The notes below the pieces were generated by a model. The model was not told where the DNA came from. It searched no databases and worked only from the letters and a program-made list of their open reading frames with translations. A DNA stretch of 64,000 bases from assembly GCA_963776465.1 (NCBI GenBank), contig CAVZMV010000001.1:434001-498000 (forward strand), given 5' to 3'. The DNA comes from DASRHK01 sp963776465 (GTDB taxonomy: Bacteria > Pseudomonadota > Gammaproteobacteria > Nevskiales > Nevskiaceae). Positions 55,633-63,575 of the stretch are shown here, piece after piece (within the stretch, counting starts at the first letter, position 1; the number at the start of each line of letters is the position of its first letter). The translations under genes were made by a program, and so were the position numbers.

Positions 55633-56406
55633 ATGCGTATCGCGACGTTGCCCAGTCAGCCGCAGATCGCGGCGATGGCCTTCCCGCAGGAGCGACTGCA
55701 GCTGATCGCAGCGCGCGAGCGCTGGCACTTCTGGCACGCGCCGCGCACACGCCTGCTGCTCGAAACCATCGGGCGACACATGTCCCCGGACGCTGGCCGG
55801 ATCCTCGACGTCGGCTGCGGCACCGGCGCGTTGGTCGAAGCGTTGCTCGCGCAGGGATTCACCGCGCAGGGCGTCGATCCCTGGGCCGGGGAGAGCCGGC
55901 TCGACCCCGATCGCTTCAAGACCGGACAGGCGGAGTCCCTGCCCTTCCCGGACGGCGGCTTTGCGGCGGCATGCGCGTTCGATGTGCTGGAGCACGCTGA
56001 CGACGGCATCGCGCTGCGAGAGCTCTTCCGCGTCCTGGCGCCCGGCGGCCTGCTGTTCGTCAGTGTTCCCGCGTACGACTGGCTGTGGAGCAGCCGTGAC
56101 CGTCTGGCGGGCCATCGGCGTCGCTATTCGCCTTCGCTGCTTCGCGCGCGCGTAACCACCGCAGGGTTCCGGATACAGCGCTTGTTCGGATACCAATTCC
56201 TGCTGATGCCGCTGCTTGCCGCCTCGCGACTGTGGTCCCGGATCCGGACCCGGGAGGACACCGCCGGCGAGGATCGGCCGGGACGTCTGGTGAACCTGCT
56301 GCTGAGGGCGATCAACACCACCGAAGTCAGCCTCGGCCGATGGCGCCGTCCCGCGACCGGTACGAGCCTGGTGCTCGTCGCCCGCAAGCCGGCGAGCGAT
56401 CGCTGA
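55633..56406 (+). CDS. SAM-dependent methyltransferase (class I)
   Basis: 257 residues; ATG 55675 is an alternative start. SAM-binding motif RILDVGCGTGALVEALLAQG, acidic second strand AQGVDPWAGES, and FDVLEHADDGIALRELFRVL with APGGLLFVSVPAYDW. The last 60 residues (FQFLLMPLLAASRLW region) look membrane-associated. First gene of an operon whose members overlap by 1-13 bases. TAGTAT at about 55586 is a likely -10 box, overlapping CATACT on the other strand for the divergent GT-C gene. Confidence 0.88.
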   Translation: MRIATLPSQPQIAAMAFPQERLQLIAARERWHFWHAPRTRLLLETIGRHMSPDAGRILDVGCGTGALVEALLAQGFTAQGVDPWAGESRLDPDRFKTGQAESLPFPDGGFAAACAFDVLEHADDGIALRELFRVLAPGGLLFVSVPAYDWLWSSRDRLAGHRRRYSPSLLRARVTTAGFRIQRLFGYQFLLMPLLAASRLWSRIRTREDTAGEDRPGRLVNLLLRAINTTEVSLGRWRRPATGTSLVLVARKPASDR

Positions 56407-57221
56407 TGGAGATCCTGCTTTTTTCCCACGATACCGCGTACGCGGCCGGAGCCTGCGCTGCCGGCGTCGCCGGGATCGTGGTCGACTGGGAATGGAGCGG
56501 CAAGGCGGATCGGCAGATCGGGCAGGACACCGAAATCAACCGCGGTACGCTCGCGGACCTCGACGCCGCGCGCACGTTTGCCGGCGACCGGTTGATCTGT
56601 CGCATCAACAACACGCCGGCGGCCCGCGAAGCCGAAAGCCGGCTCGCGGTAGAGCACGGGGCCTCGGAGATCTGGCTGCCGATGGTGCGCAGCGTGCGCG
56701 AGGTGGAGCAATGCCTGCGCAGCATCGATGGTGACGCGGCCCTGGGTGTCCTGGGGGAGACCCGCGAAGCCATGCAGCTCGGCCGGGAGCTCCAGCAGCT
56801 GCCGCTGTCGCGCGTCTACATCGGCCTGCATGATTACCGCATCGACGCCGGCAACGGCGGGCTGTTCGAGCCGATCGTCGATGGCACCCTCGATCAGTTC
56901 CGCTCGGAGTATCACGGCGCGTTCGGCTTCGCCGGCGTGACGCTGCCGACGGCGGGCAGCCCGATACCGCAGCAGTTGCTGCTGGCGGCCATGGTGCGCA
57001 TGGGGTGCACGTTCGGCGTCGGCCGGCGCAGCTTCCGCGCCGACGTCCCGTCCGACCGGATCGCCGACGCGATCGACGCGATCGCCGCGCAAGTCCGGGA
57101 GCTGCGCTCGCGGGCAACCGAGCAGGTCCGCGACGACCATCGGGCGCTCACGCGCCTGGTCGGCATGCTCTCGGGCGTGGGCGTCGCGCCCGCGGAGGAG
57201 GTGGGGACGTGCGCGCGCTGA
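56406..57221 (+). CDS. HpcH/HpaI-type aldolase/citrate-lyase-like protein
   Basis: 271 residues, a TIM-barrel protein. GIVVDWEWSGK, LICRINNTPAAREAE, ASEIWLPMVRSVREVEQ (the P-M-V-R signature), GVLGETREAM with the metal-binding Glu, VYIGLHDYRID, and FAGVTLPTAGSPIP. The family makes or breaks C-C bonds using pyruvate, oxaloacetate or acetyl-CoA. Its place among sugar and methyl transferases is unusual and suggests making an acidic or branched precursor. Stop and start overlap with the previous gene (TGATG). Confidence 0.85.
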   Translation: MEILLFSHDTAYAAGACAAGVAGIVVDWEWSGKADRQIGQDTEINRGTLADLDAARTFAGDRLICRINNTPAAREAESRLAVEHGASEIWLPMVRSVREVEQCLRSIDGDAALGVLGETREAMQLGRELQQLPLSRVYIGLHDYRIDAGNGGLFEPIVDGTLDQFRSEYHGAFGFAGVTLPTAGSPIPQQLLLAAMVRMGCTFGVGRRSFRADVPSDRIADAIDAIAAQVRELRSRATEQVRDDHRALTRLVGMLSGVGVAPAEEVGTCAR

Positions 57222-58171
57222 TCGTCGGCGGCAGCGGCGCGATCGGCAGCGCTGTCGCGCGCCACTGCGGCGAGATTGGCGTGGAGACGCACGTCACCGT
57301 CAGGAAGACGTCCAGCACTGCGCGGCTCGCGCCCTGCCCCGAGGTGCGCCGACATGTCCTGGATCTTGCAGAGCCGGATCGCGTTGCCGATCTGATCGGC
57401 AGCGTTCAGCCCGACTGGATCCTGATGTCGGCGTTTTCATCGCCGACGCGCACGACGGATGCGGCGGCGCGGCGCAGTCTGCTGCTCGGCATGAGTCACG
57501 GACTGCTGGGCCTGCTCGAGGGACTGCGCACGGCCGGATTCAAAGGCTCGCTGACGTGGATCGGCTCCGCCCTGTGCTACGGCAAGGGCGACGGGATCCG
57601 GCGCTGCGAAGATCCCTTGCGTCCGTCGACGTTCCGCGGCGCGGTGAAGTCCGCAGAGAGTCTCCTGGCTGCGCAGATGACCGCCGACTGCGGGATCGCG
57701 CTGACCGAGCTGCGCGTCTTCACCGGCTATGGACCCTTCGAGCAGCGGGATCGATTGATCCCGCGCTTGCTGCGCGCAGGGCTGCTCGGCGAGCGCGTGC
57801 CGTTGGCCGTGAAGCCTGCCACGCGCGACTGGGTTCATTACGGCGACATTGCGACAGCCTGCCTCGCCAGCGCGTCAGCGACTGGCGAGCGCCGGCGTGT
57901 CTTCAACGTCTGCTCCGGCCGGGTGCACGACACGCACCAGGTTGCGGGATTGCTCGAGCGGATCGTCGGCAAGCCGCTGATCGACAGCGCGCCCTATGAG
58001 GTCGAGGATCATTACGGCGACGCCCTCCCCGGAGAACCCCCGACCTCTGCAGATGGCCTGGATTGGTCGCCGACCCTGGACCTGCAGAGCGGGCTCGAAC
58101 AATGCTGGCGCTGGGGCTGCTCGGCCGAAGGCCGACGCTACCTCTTGCAGGACACGCTGGTGCCTGCGTGA
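57209..58171 (+). CDS. NAD-dependent epimerase/dehydratase-like protein with missing catalytic Tyr
   Basis: 320 residues from GTG 57209, with GGAGGAGGT upstream; it overlaps the previous gene by 13 bases. ALIVGGSGAIGSAVARH is the nucleotide-binding loop. LTELRVFTGYGPFEQRDRLI and ATRDWVHYGDIATACL are typical extended-SDR motifs. Where the family has Y-x-x-x-K, the sequence reads STFRGAVKSAESLL. Lys (K147) is kept but the Tyr position is Arg (R143), preceded by Phe. The chemistry may differ from a normal epimerase or dehydratase. Confidence 0.85.
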   Translation: MRALIVGGSGAIGSAVARHCGEIGVETHVTVRKTSSTARLAPCPEVRRHVLDLAEPDRVADLIGSVQPDWILMSAFSSPTRTTDAAARRSLLLGMSHGLLGLLEGLRTAGFKGSLTWIGSALCYGKGDGIRRCEDPLRPSTFRGAVKSAESLLAAQMTADCGIALTELRVFTGYGPFEQRDRLIPRLLRAGLLGERVPLAVKPATRDWVHYGDIATACLASASATGERRRVFNVCSGRVHDTHQVAGLLERIVGKPLIDSAPYEVEDHYGDALPGEPPTSADGLDWSPTLDLQSGLEQCWRWGCSAEGRRYLLQDTLVPA

Positions 58172-58893
58172 CCGCCGAGACATCTGCGCCGGAGCTGAGC
58201 TGGGTGCTGCCGCTTTTCCGCACCGCAGATCAGCTGCGCGAACTGCTGTCGCGCATCCATGCGGCGTCGGCAGGCCTGGTCGGGTCGCATGAGGTGATCC
58301 TGGTCGACGACGCCTGCCCCGATGGCAGCGGCGCCATCGCCGAAAGCATCGCTGCGCGCGACCCGCGTGTGCGCGTATCGCGTCTGGCCGAAAACCGCGG
58401 GCAGGACGATGCGCTGCGCGAAGGGCTGCGCCTGGCTCGCGGCAGCTGGATCGTCGTGCTCGACGCCGACCTGCAGGATCCGCCGGAGGCGATCCGCCAG
58501 CTCTGGCCGCTGCGCGACGTCCACGGAGAACAAGTGGTCTTTGCCGTGCGCACCGGTGCATACACGACGCCGGGACGCGCGATCACCTCGCAGATCTACC
58601 GGATCGCGATCTCGTGGGTCGGGGGCTTGCCGGCCGGCGCCTGCCTGTTTGCGCTTCTCGGGCGCCGCGTCGTCCAGCGGATCAACGCGGTCGCCGGCGA
58701 TCGCGTCTCGCTCCTCGCTCTCATCGCGGCTGCGGGCACGCACTTCCAGACCGTGCAGGTGAGGCGGGCGCCGCGCGAGATCGGCACGTCGAGCTACAGC
58801 GCTCTCGACCGCTGCGAGAAAGCGGCGCGCTCGCTCTGGCAGATGTTCGCGGCGCGCCGCTTGCATCGCTCGCTTGGATCGAGCGCGCCATGA
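58168..58893 (+). CDS. Family 2 glycosyltransferase (DPM1-like)
   Basis: 241 residues from GTG 58168, overlapping the previous stop. ELSWVLPLFRTADQLRELLS, HEVILVDDACPDGSGAI, RLAENRGQDDALREGLRLAR and VVLDADLQDPPEAI give the GT-A fold with DxD-type Asp in DADLQD. C-terminal transmembrane helices found in GtrB/ArnC are missing, as in soluble Dpm1. It likely transfers a sugar to polyprenyl phosphate, which could feed the divergent GT-C enzyme. Confidence 0.88.
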   Translation: MTAETSAPELSWVLPLFRTADQLRELLSRIHAASAGLVGSHEVILVDDACPDGSGAIAESIAARDPRVRVSRLAENRGQDDALREGLRLARGSWIVVLDADLQDPPEAIRQLWPLRDVHGEQVVFAVRTGAYTTPGRAITSQIYRIAISWVGGLPAGACLFALLGRRVVQRINAVAGDRVSLLALIAAAGTHFQTVQVRRAPREIGTSSYSALDRCEKAARSLWQMFAARRLHRSLGSSAP

Positions 58894-59621
58894 GCCGTCC
58901 GTCGGTAGATGCAGCGCACGCTGCCGCGATCGCCGCGCAGATCGAATACTTCGCCGAGCGCCGGCCCGTGCGCATGCTGGCGCTCGATACGCCCTACATC
59001 CACCGCCATTTCGACGAGGTCATGGCCGCCGCGGCGCTCGCGCCCGGCGCAGCGGTCTGCGAATGGGGCTCCGGGCTTGGGCGGTTCTCGCGCCTCCTGC
59101 TGACGCGCCAGTTCGCGCTCACCACCATCGAGCTCTCGCCACAGCTGGTCGAGGCGGCGCGTGCCGGGCTCGCTGGCTGCGGGCCGGTGACGACGCACTG
59201 CGGCGACATCGCCGACGTCCTGGACGCCGGCGTCGGCGACTTCGACGCAATGGTGGGGTTCTTCGTGCTGCATCACCTGCCCGAGCTGCCCCGCTACTTC
59301 GCTGCTGCCCATCGCGCGCTGCGGCCTGGCGGCCGGATGGTCTTCGTCGAGCCGAATCCGCTGCATCCGCTCTACCCCGTCCAGATCAGTCTGACCCCTG
59401 GCATGCGCTGGCACGCCGAGCGCGGCATCTATCGACTGACGTCCGGCGCGCTACGCCGCCACGCGGCCGAGGCCGGATTCTCCAGGGTCGACATCGCTCG
59501 CTACGGCGCGCTGCCGCGCGCTGCCTACAACTGGCTGGCGCGCTGGCATCGCGAGAAGTCCGCCGAAGCGTTGCTGCCGACGGCGATCAAGCCGTTCCAG
59601 ATCGTGGTTGCGTGGCGATGA
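58890..59621 (+). CDS. SAM-dependent methyltransferase (class I)
   Basis: 243 residues from ATG 58890, 4-base overlap with the GT2. AAVCEWGSGLGRFSRLLLTR is motif I, TTIELSPQLVEAAR has the ribose-binding Glu, and AMVGFFVLHHLPELPRYFAA comes with RPGGRMVFVEPNPLHPLYPV. It is not a close relative of the methyltransferase at 55633; the pair would methylate two positions or two intermediates. Confidence 0.88.
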   Translation: MSRPSVDAAHAAAIAAQIEYFAERRPVRMLALDTPYIHRHFDEVMAAAALAPGAAVCEWGSGLGRFSRLLLTRQFALTTIELSPQLVEAARAGLAGCGPVTTHCGDIADVLDAGVGDFDAMVGFFVLHHLPELPRYFAAAHRALRPGGRMVFVEPNPLHPLYPVQISLTPGMRWHAERGIYRLTSGALRRHAAEAGFSRVDIARYGALPRAAYNWLARWHREKSAEALLPTAIKPFQIVVAWR

Positions 59622-60478
59622 CCTGGGGACTGCAGACGCCGCGAGCCGGCCGCGATGCCTTTGCCGAAATCCTGTTCGAGGCCGACTCGCTGGAAGCGAT
59701 CCCTTTCGATCGCGTTCGCCGCGCCATTTCCGAGCATTCCCTCGCCTGCGTTCGCGGCCTGTTCGATCCGGAGGAGGTCCGGTCGACGTTGCGCCGCATG
59801 CGCGAGGCCTTCGATCCGGCCCACGATCGCAAGCACGACCCGAAAGACAGCGATGCCGTCCGCCGCAATTTCCAGAAGCTGCAGGTGGGCGCGAATTCCG
59901 GCGTCAACAGCCGCCGGACGCTCGGCCGCTTCATGCGCGCGCTCTATAACCCGATCTTTGCCGAAGACGTTCACGGCATGCGGGCGCACTTCATCAAGCT
60001 CGCCCAGTTCAGGAACCTGCTGTCCGGGCAGCCGCGCAACTTTGCGGTTGACGGCACCGAGAACGGCTCCTGGACCTGCGCGCGCCTGCTGCAATATCCG
60101 CGCGGCGGCGGCTTCATGGTTCCGCACCGCGACGTGTATTCCCAGGCCGCCACGGCCGATGCCGGCGTGGACTATTTCCAGCCGTTGCTGCTCCTGTCGG
60201 AAAAGCCGCGCGACTTCGTCGAAGGCGGAGGCTACGTGGATCGCGGCGAGTCGCGATTCCACTATGAAGGTTTCACGCAGGCCGGCGACCTCGTCGTCTA
60301 CGACGGCGCGTCGGTGCACGGCGTCGCCGACATCGATCCGATGTCCGATCTGGACATGCAGACGTTCAGCGGGCGTGTCGTGGCGCTGGTGTCCCTTTAT
60401 CGGCTTCTCGACGCGGGCACCGACGACTATGCGCAACTCGGTCAGCGCGGTGTACGTCTGGTCGGCGCGACCAGCTGA
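59618..60478 (+). CDS. 2OG-Fe(II) oxygenase (phytanoyl-CoA dioxygenase-like)
   Basis: 286 residues from ATG 59618, 4-base overlap with the methyltransferase. Iron ligands appear as MVPHRDVYSQ (H170, D172) and ASVHGVADID (H234). R253 in FSGRVVALVSLYR would bind 2-oxoglutarate. WTCARLLQYPRGGGF is the strand before the HxD. It likely hydroxylates or desaturates the product of this operon. Last gene; a REP element follows. Confidence 0.85.
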   Translation: MTWGLQTPRAGRDAFAEILFEADSLEAIPFDRVRRAISEHSLACVRGLFDPEEVRSTLRRMREAFDPAHDRKHDPKDSDAVRRNFQKLQVGANSGVNSRRTLGRFMRALYNPIFAEDVHGMRAHFIKLAQFRNLLSGQPRNFAVDGTENGSWTCARLLQYPRGGGFMVPHRDVYSQAATADAGVDYFQPLLLLSEKPRDFVEGGGYVDRGESRFHYEGFTQAGDLVVYDGASVHGVADIDPMSDLDMQTFSGRVVALVSLYRLLDAGTDDYAQLGQRGVRLVGATS

Positions 60479-60500
60479 CCTGAAGGATTGGCCGCGATCT

Positions 60501-60524
60501 GTCGGGGCTGACAGCCCCTCCTAC
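60501..60524 (-). repeat. Single REP element
   Basis: On the minus strand it reads GTAGGAGGGGCTGTCAGCCC plus CGAC. It lies between the convergent operon end (60478) and the oxidoreductase, and contains the TAG stop codon of the latter (60521-60523). Confidence 0.85.
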
Positions 60525-62143
60525 AAATCTCGCAGGATCTCCACCGCGGCGTTCTTCCCGGCCGCACCCATCACACCGCCACCGGGATGCGCGGCGGCGC
60601 CGCACATATAGAGACCTCGCACCGGCGTGCGGTAGTCGCTCCAGCCCGGCACCGGCCGGAAGCTGAAGAGCTGATGCAGCGGCATCGCGCCCTGGAAGAT
60701 GTTGCCGCCGGTGAGGCCGAAGCGGCGCTCCAGGTCCAGCGGCGACAGGATCTGCCGGTGCAGCACCGACGCCGGGAAGTTCGGCGCGTACTGCGCGATC
60801 TCCTGGACGCACAGGTCCGCGAACCCTTCCTTGATGTCGTCCCACGTCCCGGACGCGAGCTGATACGGCGCGTACTGCACGAAGAGGCCGATGACGTGAT
60901 GGCCGTCCGGCGCGAGCGTGCGGTCGACGCTGGAAGGGATCGTCATCTCGATGATCGGATGCCTCGAGGGCGCGCCGTACTTGGCGTCGTCGTAGGCGCT
61001 CTCCAGGTGCTGCATCGTCGCGCCGATATGGATGGTGCCGCGATGCTGTGGCCCGAGCGTCTTGCCCGGGCAGGAGGTGAAGTCCGGCAGCTCCGACACC
61101 GCGAAGTTGATCTTCATGCTCGCGCTGGAATAGTCGATGCGCGACACCGCGTCGCGGAACGTCTGCGGCAGCACGCCCGGGTCGATCAGCCTCTCGAAGG
61201 TGACGTGCGCATCGGCGTTGGAGATCACCGCGCGCGCCTGGATGACCTGCCCGCTCGCCATGCGCACGCCGACGGCCTTGCCGCCGTCGACCACGATCTG
61301 CGACACGGCAGCACCGGTGCGGATTTCTCCGCCGGCGGACTGGACGGATCTCGCCAGCGCCTGCGTGAGCGCGCCCATGCCGCCTTCGACGTAGCCCCAG
61401 ACGCCGCGGGCACCGCCGGCCGTGCCCATCACGTGATGCAGCAGCACGTAGCCGGTTCCCGGCGCGGAAATCGGCTGGAACGTGCCGATGACGGCGTCGG
61501 TGGCAAGCGTCGCCTTGAGCACGTCCGACTCGAACCAGCGATCCAGGATCGGCCGCGCTGCACCCGTCAGGACCTCGATCGCCTGGGGCAGATCGTCGCC
61601 GAGCTTCTTCATCGCCCGGTAGAGCGTGCTGCCGCGACGCAGGTTGCGGAGCCGGTCGAGCAATCCGCGGCGTCGCCACGTCGCCGGCAATGGCAGCAGG
61701 TCGGGCGGCGTGCCCATGAGCGCCGGCTCCAGGCACTCGGCGATGCGCGTGAGCAGCGCCTCGTATCGCGGGTAGGCCTCGGCGTCGCGCGCGGAGAACC
61801 TGGCGATCTCGCGCCGGTTGAAGGCTTCGTCGGGCCCGAGCAGCAGGTGACGCCCGTCCAGGCACGGCGTGAACGACGAGGGACTGCGCGGCAGCACCTT
61901 GTAGCCGTGGCGCGCGAGCTCGAGATCGCGCTCGACCTCGGGCAGCAGCAGGCTGATCAGGTAGGACGCCGTGGAGATGCGATAGCCCGGCGCGAACTCG
62001 TCGGTGACGGCCGCGCCGCCGACGACGTTGCGGCGTTCGAGCAGGAGCACCTTGCGGCCGGCGCGCGCCAGATACGCAGCGCAGACCAGGCCGTTGTGAC
62101 CGGCGCCGATGAGGACTGCGTCGTAGGTTTCTTCTTGCGCCAT
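60521..62143 (-). CDS. PYROXD2-like FAD-dependent oxidoreductase
   Basis: 540 residues of the phytoene-desaturase-like superfamily. The FAD-binding motif DAVLIGAGHNGLVCAAYLAR is followed by VLLLERRNVVGGAAV. The C-terminal FAD motif is RGLYMCGAAAHPGGGVMGAA. RFFARDAEAY-like (here RFSARDAEAYPRYEALL) and the middle substrate domain match the PYROXD2 group rather than CrtI carotenoid desaturases. The reaction is unknown. Its last codons fall in a REP element. Confidence 0.9.
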   Translation of the reverse strand: MAQEETYDAVLIGAGHNGLVCAAYLARAGRKVLLLERRNVVGGAAVTDEFAPGYRISTASYLISLLLPEVERDLELARHGYKVLPRSPSSFTPCLDGRHLLLGPDEAFNRREIARFSARDAEAYPRYEALLTRIAECLEPALMGTPPDLLPLPATWRRRGLLDRLRNLRRGSTLYRAMKKLGDDLPQAIEVLTGAARPILDRWFESDVLKATLATDAVIGTFQPISAPGTGYVLLHHVMGTAGGARGVWGYVEGGMGALTQALARSVQSAGGEIRTGAAVSQIVVDGGKAVGVRMASGQVIQARAVISNADAHVTFERLIDPGVLPQTFRDAVSRIDYSSASMKINFAVSELPDFTSCPGKTLGPQHRGTIHIGATMQHLESAYDDAKYGAPSRHPIIEMTIPSSVDRTLAPDGHHVIGLFVQYAPYQLASGTWDDIKEGFADLCVQEIAQYAPNFPASVLHRQILSPLDLERRFGLTGGNIFQGAMPLHQLFSFRPVPGWSDYRTPVRGLYMCGAAAHPGGGVMGAAGKNAAVEILRDL

Positions 62144-62163
62144 CGCTGTTAGCCTTTATCGCC

Positions 62164-62847
62164 GTGAGCCTATCCCAGACCGCCGTTCTCGTGTTCGCGC
62201 GCGCACCCGTTCCGGGTCGATGCAAGACGCGGTTGATTCCGGCCTACGGTGCGCCCGGCGCGGCGCGGATCCATCGAGGTCTCGTGCTGCACACGCTATC
62301 GATCACGGGTGTAGGAGCGGCCGTTGGCCGCGACCGGTCGGGGCTAACAGCCCCTCCTACAAGAAGCATGCAGCTCTGGTGCGAGCCGGACATGCGTCAC
62401 GGGTTCTTCCTGCGTTGCCGGCGCGAGCTTGGCGTCGTCCTGCGACGCCAGCCGGCAGGAGATCTCGGCCGCAAGATGGCGCTGGCGATGCAGCACGCGC
62501 TGCGCGGATCGCGAAAGGTCCTGATCGTCGGCACCGACTGCCCTGCCCTGACGCTGGCCGACCTGGAATCAGCCGCGGCGGCGCTGGACCACGCCGACGT
62601 GGTGCTGCAGCCCTCGAGTGATGGCGGCTACGTCCTGATCGGCGCGCGGCGCTTCGCTGCGGGGGCGTTACGCAACATCATGTGGAGTAGCGGGCAGGAA
62701 CTGGTGCAGACGCGCAATCGCCTGCGCCGCGCAGGGTTCACCTGGAAAGAGTTGCCGACGCGCTGGGACGTCGACTGGCCGGCGGACGTGCGCAGGGCCA
62801 AGCGCGAAGGTTTCAATCCTTTCCGAGCTTCTTCAAGAGCGGTGTGA
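62164..62847 (+). CDS. DUF2064 glycosyltransferase-like protein with an in-frame REP insertion
   Basis: 227 residues from GTG 62164. VLVFARAPVPGRCKTRLIPA is the family start, related to nucleotidyl/glycosyl transferases of the arsenosugar-type (TIGR04282) group. RKVLIVGTDCPALTLADLES and QPSSDGGYVLIGARRFA are the later motifs. Codons 50-66 are encoded by a REP doublet (62311-62360), giving an inserted loop VGAAVGRDRSGLTAPPT. The frame is kept because the 50-base doublet plus flanking bases add a whole number of codons. The insertion is in a region expected to be a loop. The last 35 bases overlap the convergent slipin gene. Confidence 0.85.
   Translation: MSLSQTAVLVFARAPVPGRCKTRLIPAYGAPGAARIHRGLVLHTLSITGVGAAVGRDRSGLTAPPTRSMQLWCEPDMRHGFFLRCRRELGVVLRRQPAGDLGRKMALAMQHALRGSRKVLIVGTDCPALTLADLESAAAALDHADVVLQPSSDGGYVLIGARRFAAGALRNIMWSSGQELVQTRNRLRRAGFTWKELPTRWDVDWPADVRRAKREGFNPFRASSRAV
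62311..62360. repeat. REP doublet inside a coding sequence
   Basis: Two abutting 25-base REPs in inverted orientation: 62311-62335 (stem CGGCC-GTT-GGCCG) and 62336-62360 (stem GGGCT-GTT-AGCCC on the minus strand). The stems differ by paired changes, which keep each hairpin. Confidence 0.9.
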
Positions 62848-63565
62848 TCAGGTCCATCGGCAGCGGGAACACGATGGTGGAGTTGTGCTCGCCGGCGATG
62901 TCTTTCAGCGTCTGCAGATAGCGCAGCTGCATCGCCTGCGGCTCCTGCGACAGCATGCGGGCGGCGTCGCGCAGCTTCTCGGCCGCCTGCATCTCGCCCT
63001 CGGCGTGGATGATCTTGGCGCGGCGCGTGCGCTCGGCCTCGGCCTGCTGGGCGATGGCGCGGATCATGGTCTCGTTGATGTCGACGTGCTTGATCTCGAC
63101 GTTGGTGACCTTGATGCCCCAGGCGTCGGTCTGCTGGTCGAGGATGGACTGGATGTCGCGGTTGAGCGCCTCGCGGTCCGTCAGCAGCGCGTCGAGCTCG
63201 TGCTTGCCGAGCACCGCGCGCAGCGTGGTCTGCGCCAGCTGGCTGGTGGCCTCGTAGAACATGGCCACCTGCAGGACCGCCTTGGAAGGATCGACCACGC
63301 GGAAGTACACCACCGCGTTGACCTTCACCGAGACGTTGTCGCGTGTGATCACGTCCTGCGGCGGCACGTCCATCACCACCACGCGCAGGTCGACCTTGAG
63401 CATCTTCTGGATCAGCGGGATCAGGATGATCAGGCCCGGCCCCTTGGTGCCGGTGTATCGACCGAGCGTCAGGATCACGCCGCGCTGGTATTCGTTCAGG
63501 ACCTTGAACGCCGAGAACAGTAGCGCCACGCCCACCACGATGAAAACCCCGAACAGTCCGCCCAT
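62813..63565 (-). CDS. Slipin (stomatin/prohibitin-like SPFH protein)
   Basis: 250 residues. An N-terminal membrane anchor (GVFIVVGVALLFSAF) is followed by the SPFH domain: VLNEYQRGVILTLGRYTGTK, GLIILIPLIQKMLKVDLRV, VDVPPQDVITRDNVSVKVNA-type (here MDVPPQDVITRDNVSV), TLRAVLGKHELDALLTDRE. A helical C-terminus (AQQAEAERTRRAKIIHAEGE) completes it. It is paired with nfeD upstream, the usual slipin-NfeD operon of membrane microdomain proteins. Confidence 0.93.
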   Translation of the reverse strand: MGGLFGVFIVVGVALLFSAFKVLNEYQRGVILTLGRYTGTKGPGLIILIPLIQKMLKVDLRVVVMDVPPQDVITRDNVSVKVNAVVYFRVVDPSKAVLQVAMFYEATSQLAQTTLRAVLGKHELDALLTDREALNRDIQSILDQQTDAWGIKVTNVEIKHVDINETMIRAIAQQAEAERTRRAKIIHAEGEMQAAEKLRDAARMLSQEPQAMQLRYLQTLKDIAGEHNSTIVFPLPMDLITPLLKKLGKD

Positions 63566-63575
63566 GTCGCCTCCT

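Noticed and set aside
60521..62143. Carotenoid desaturase (CrtI) for the FAD enzyme
   Set aside because: No carotenoid genes nearby, and the sequence pattern fits the PYROXD2 group better.
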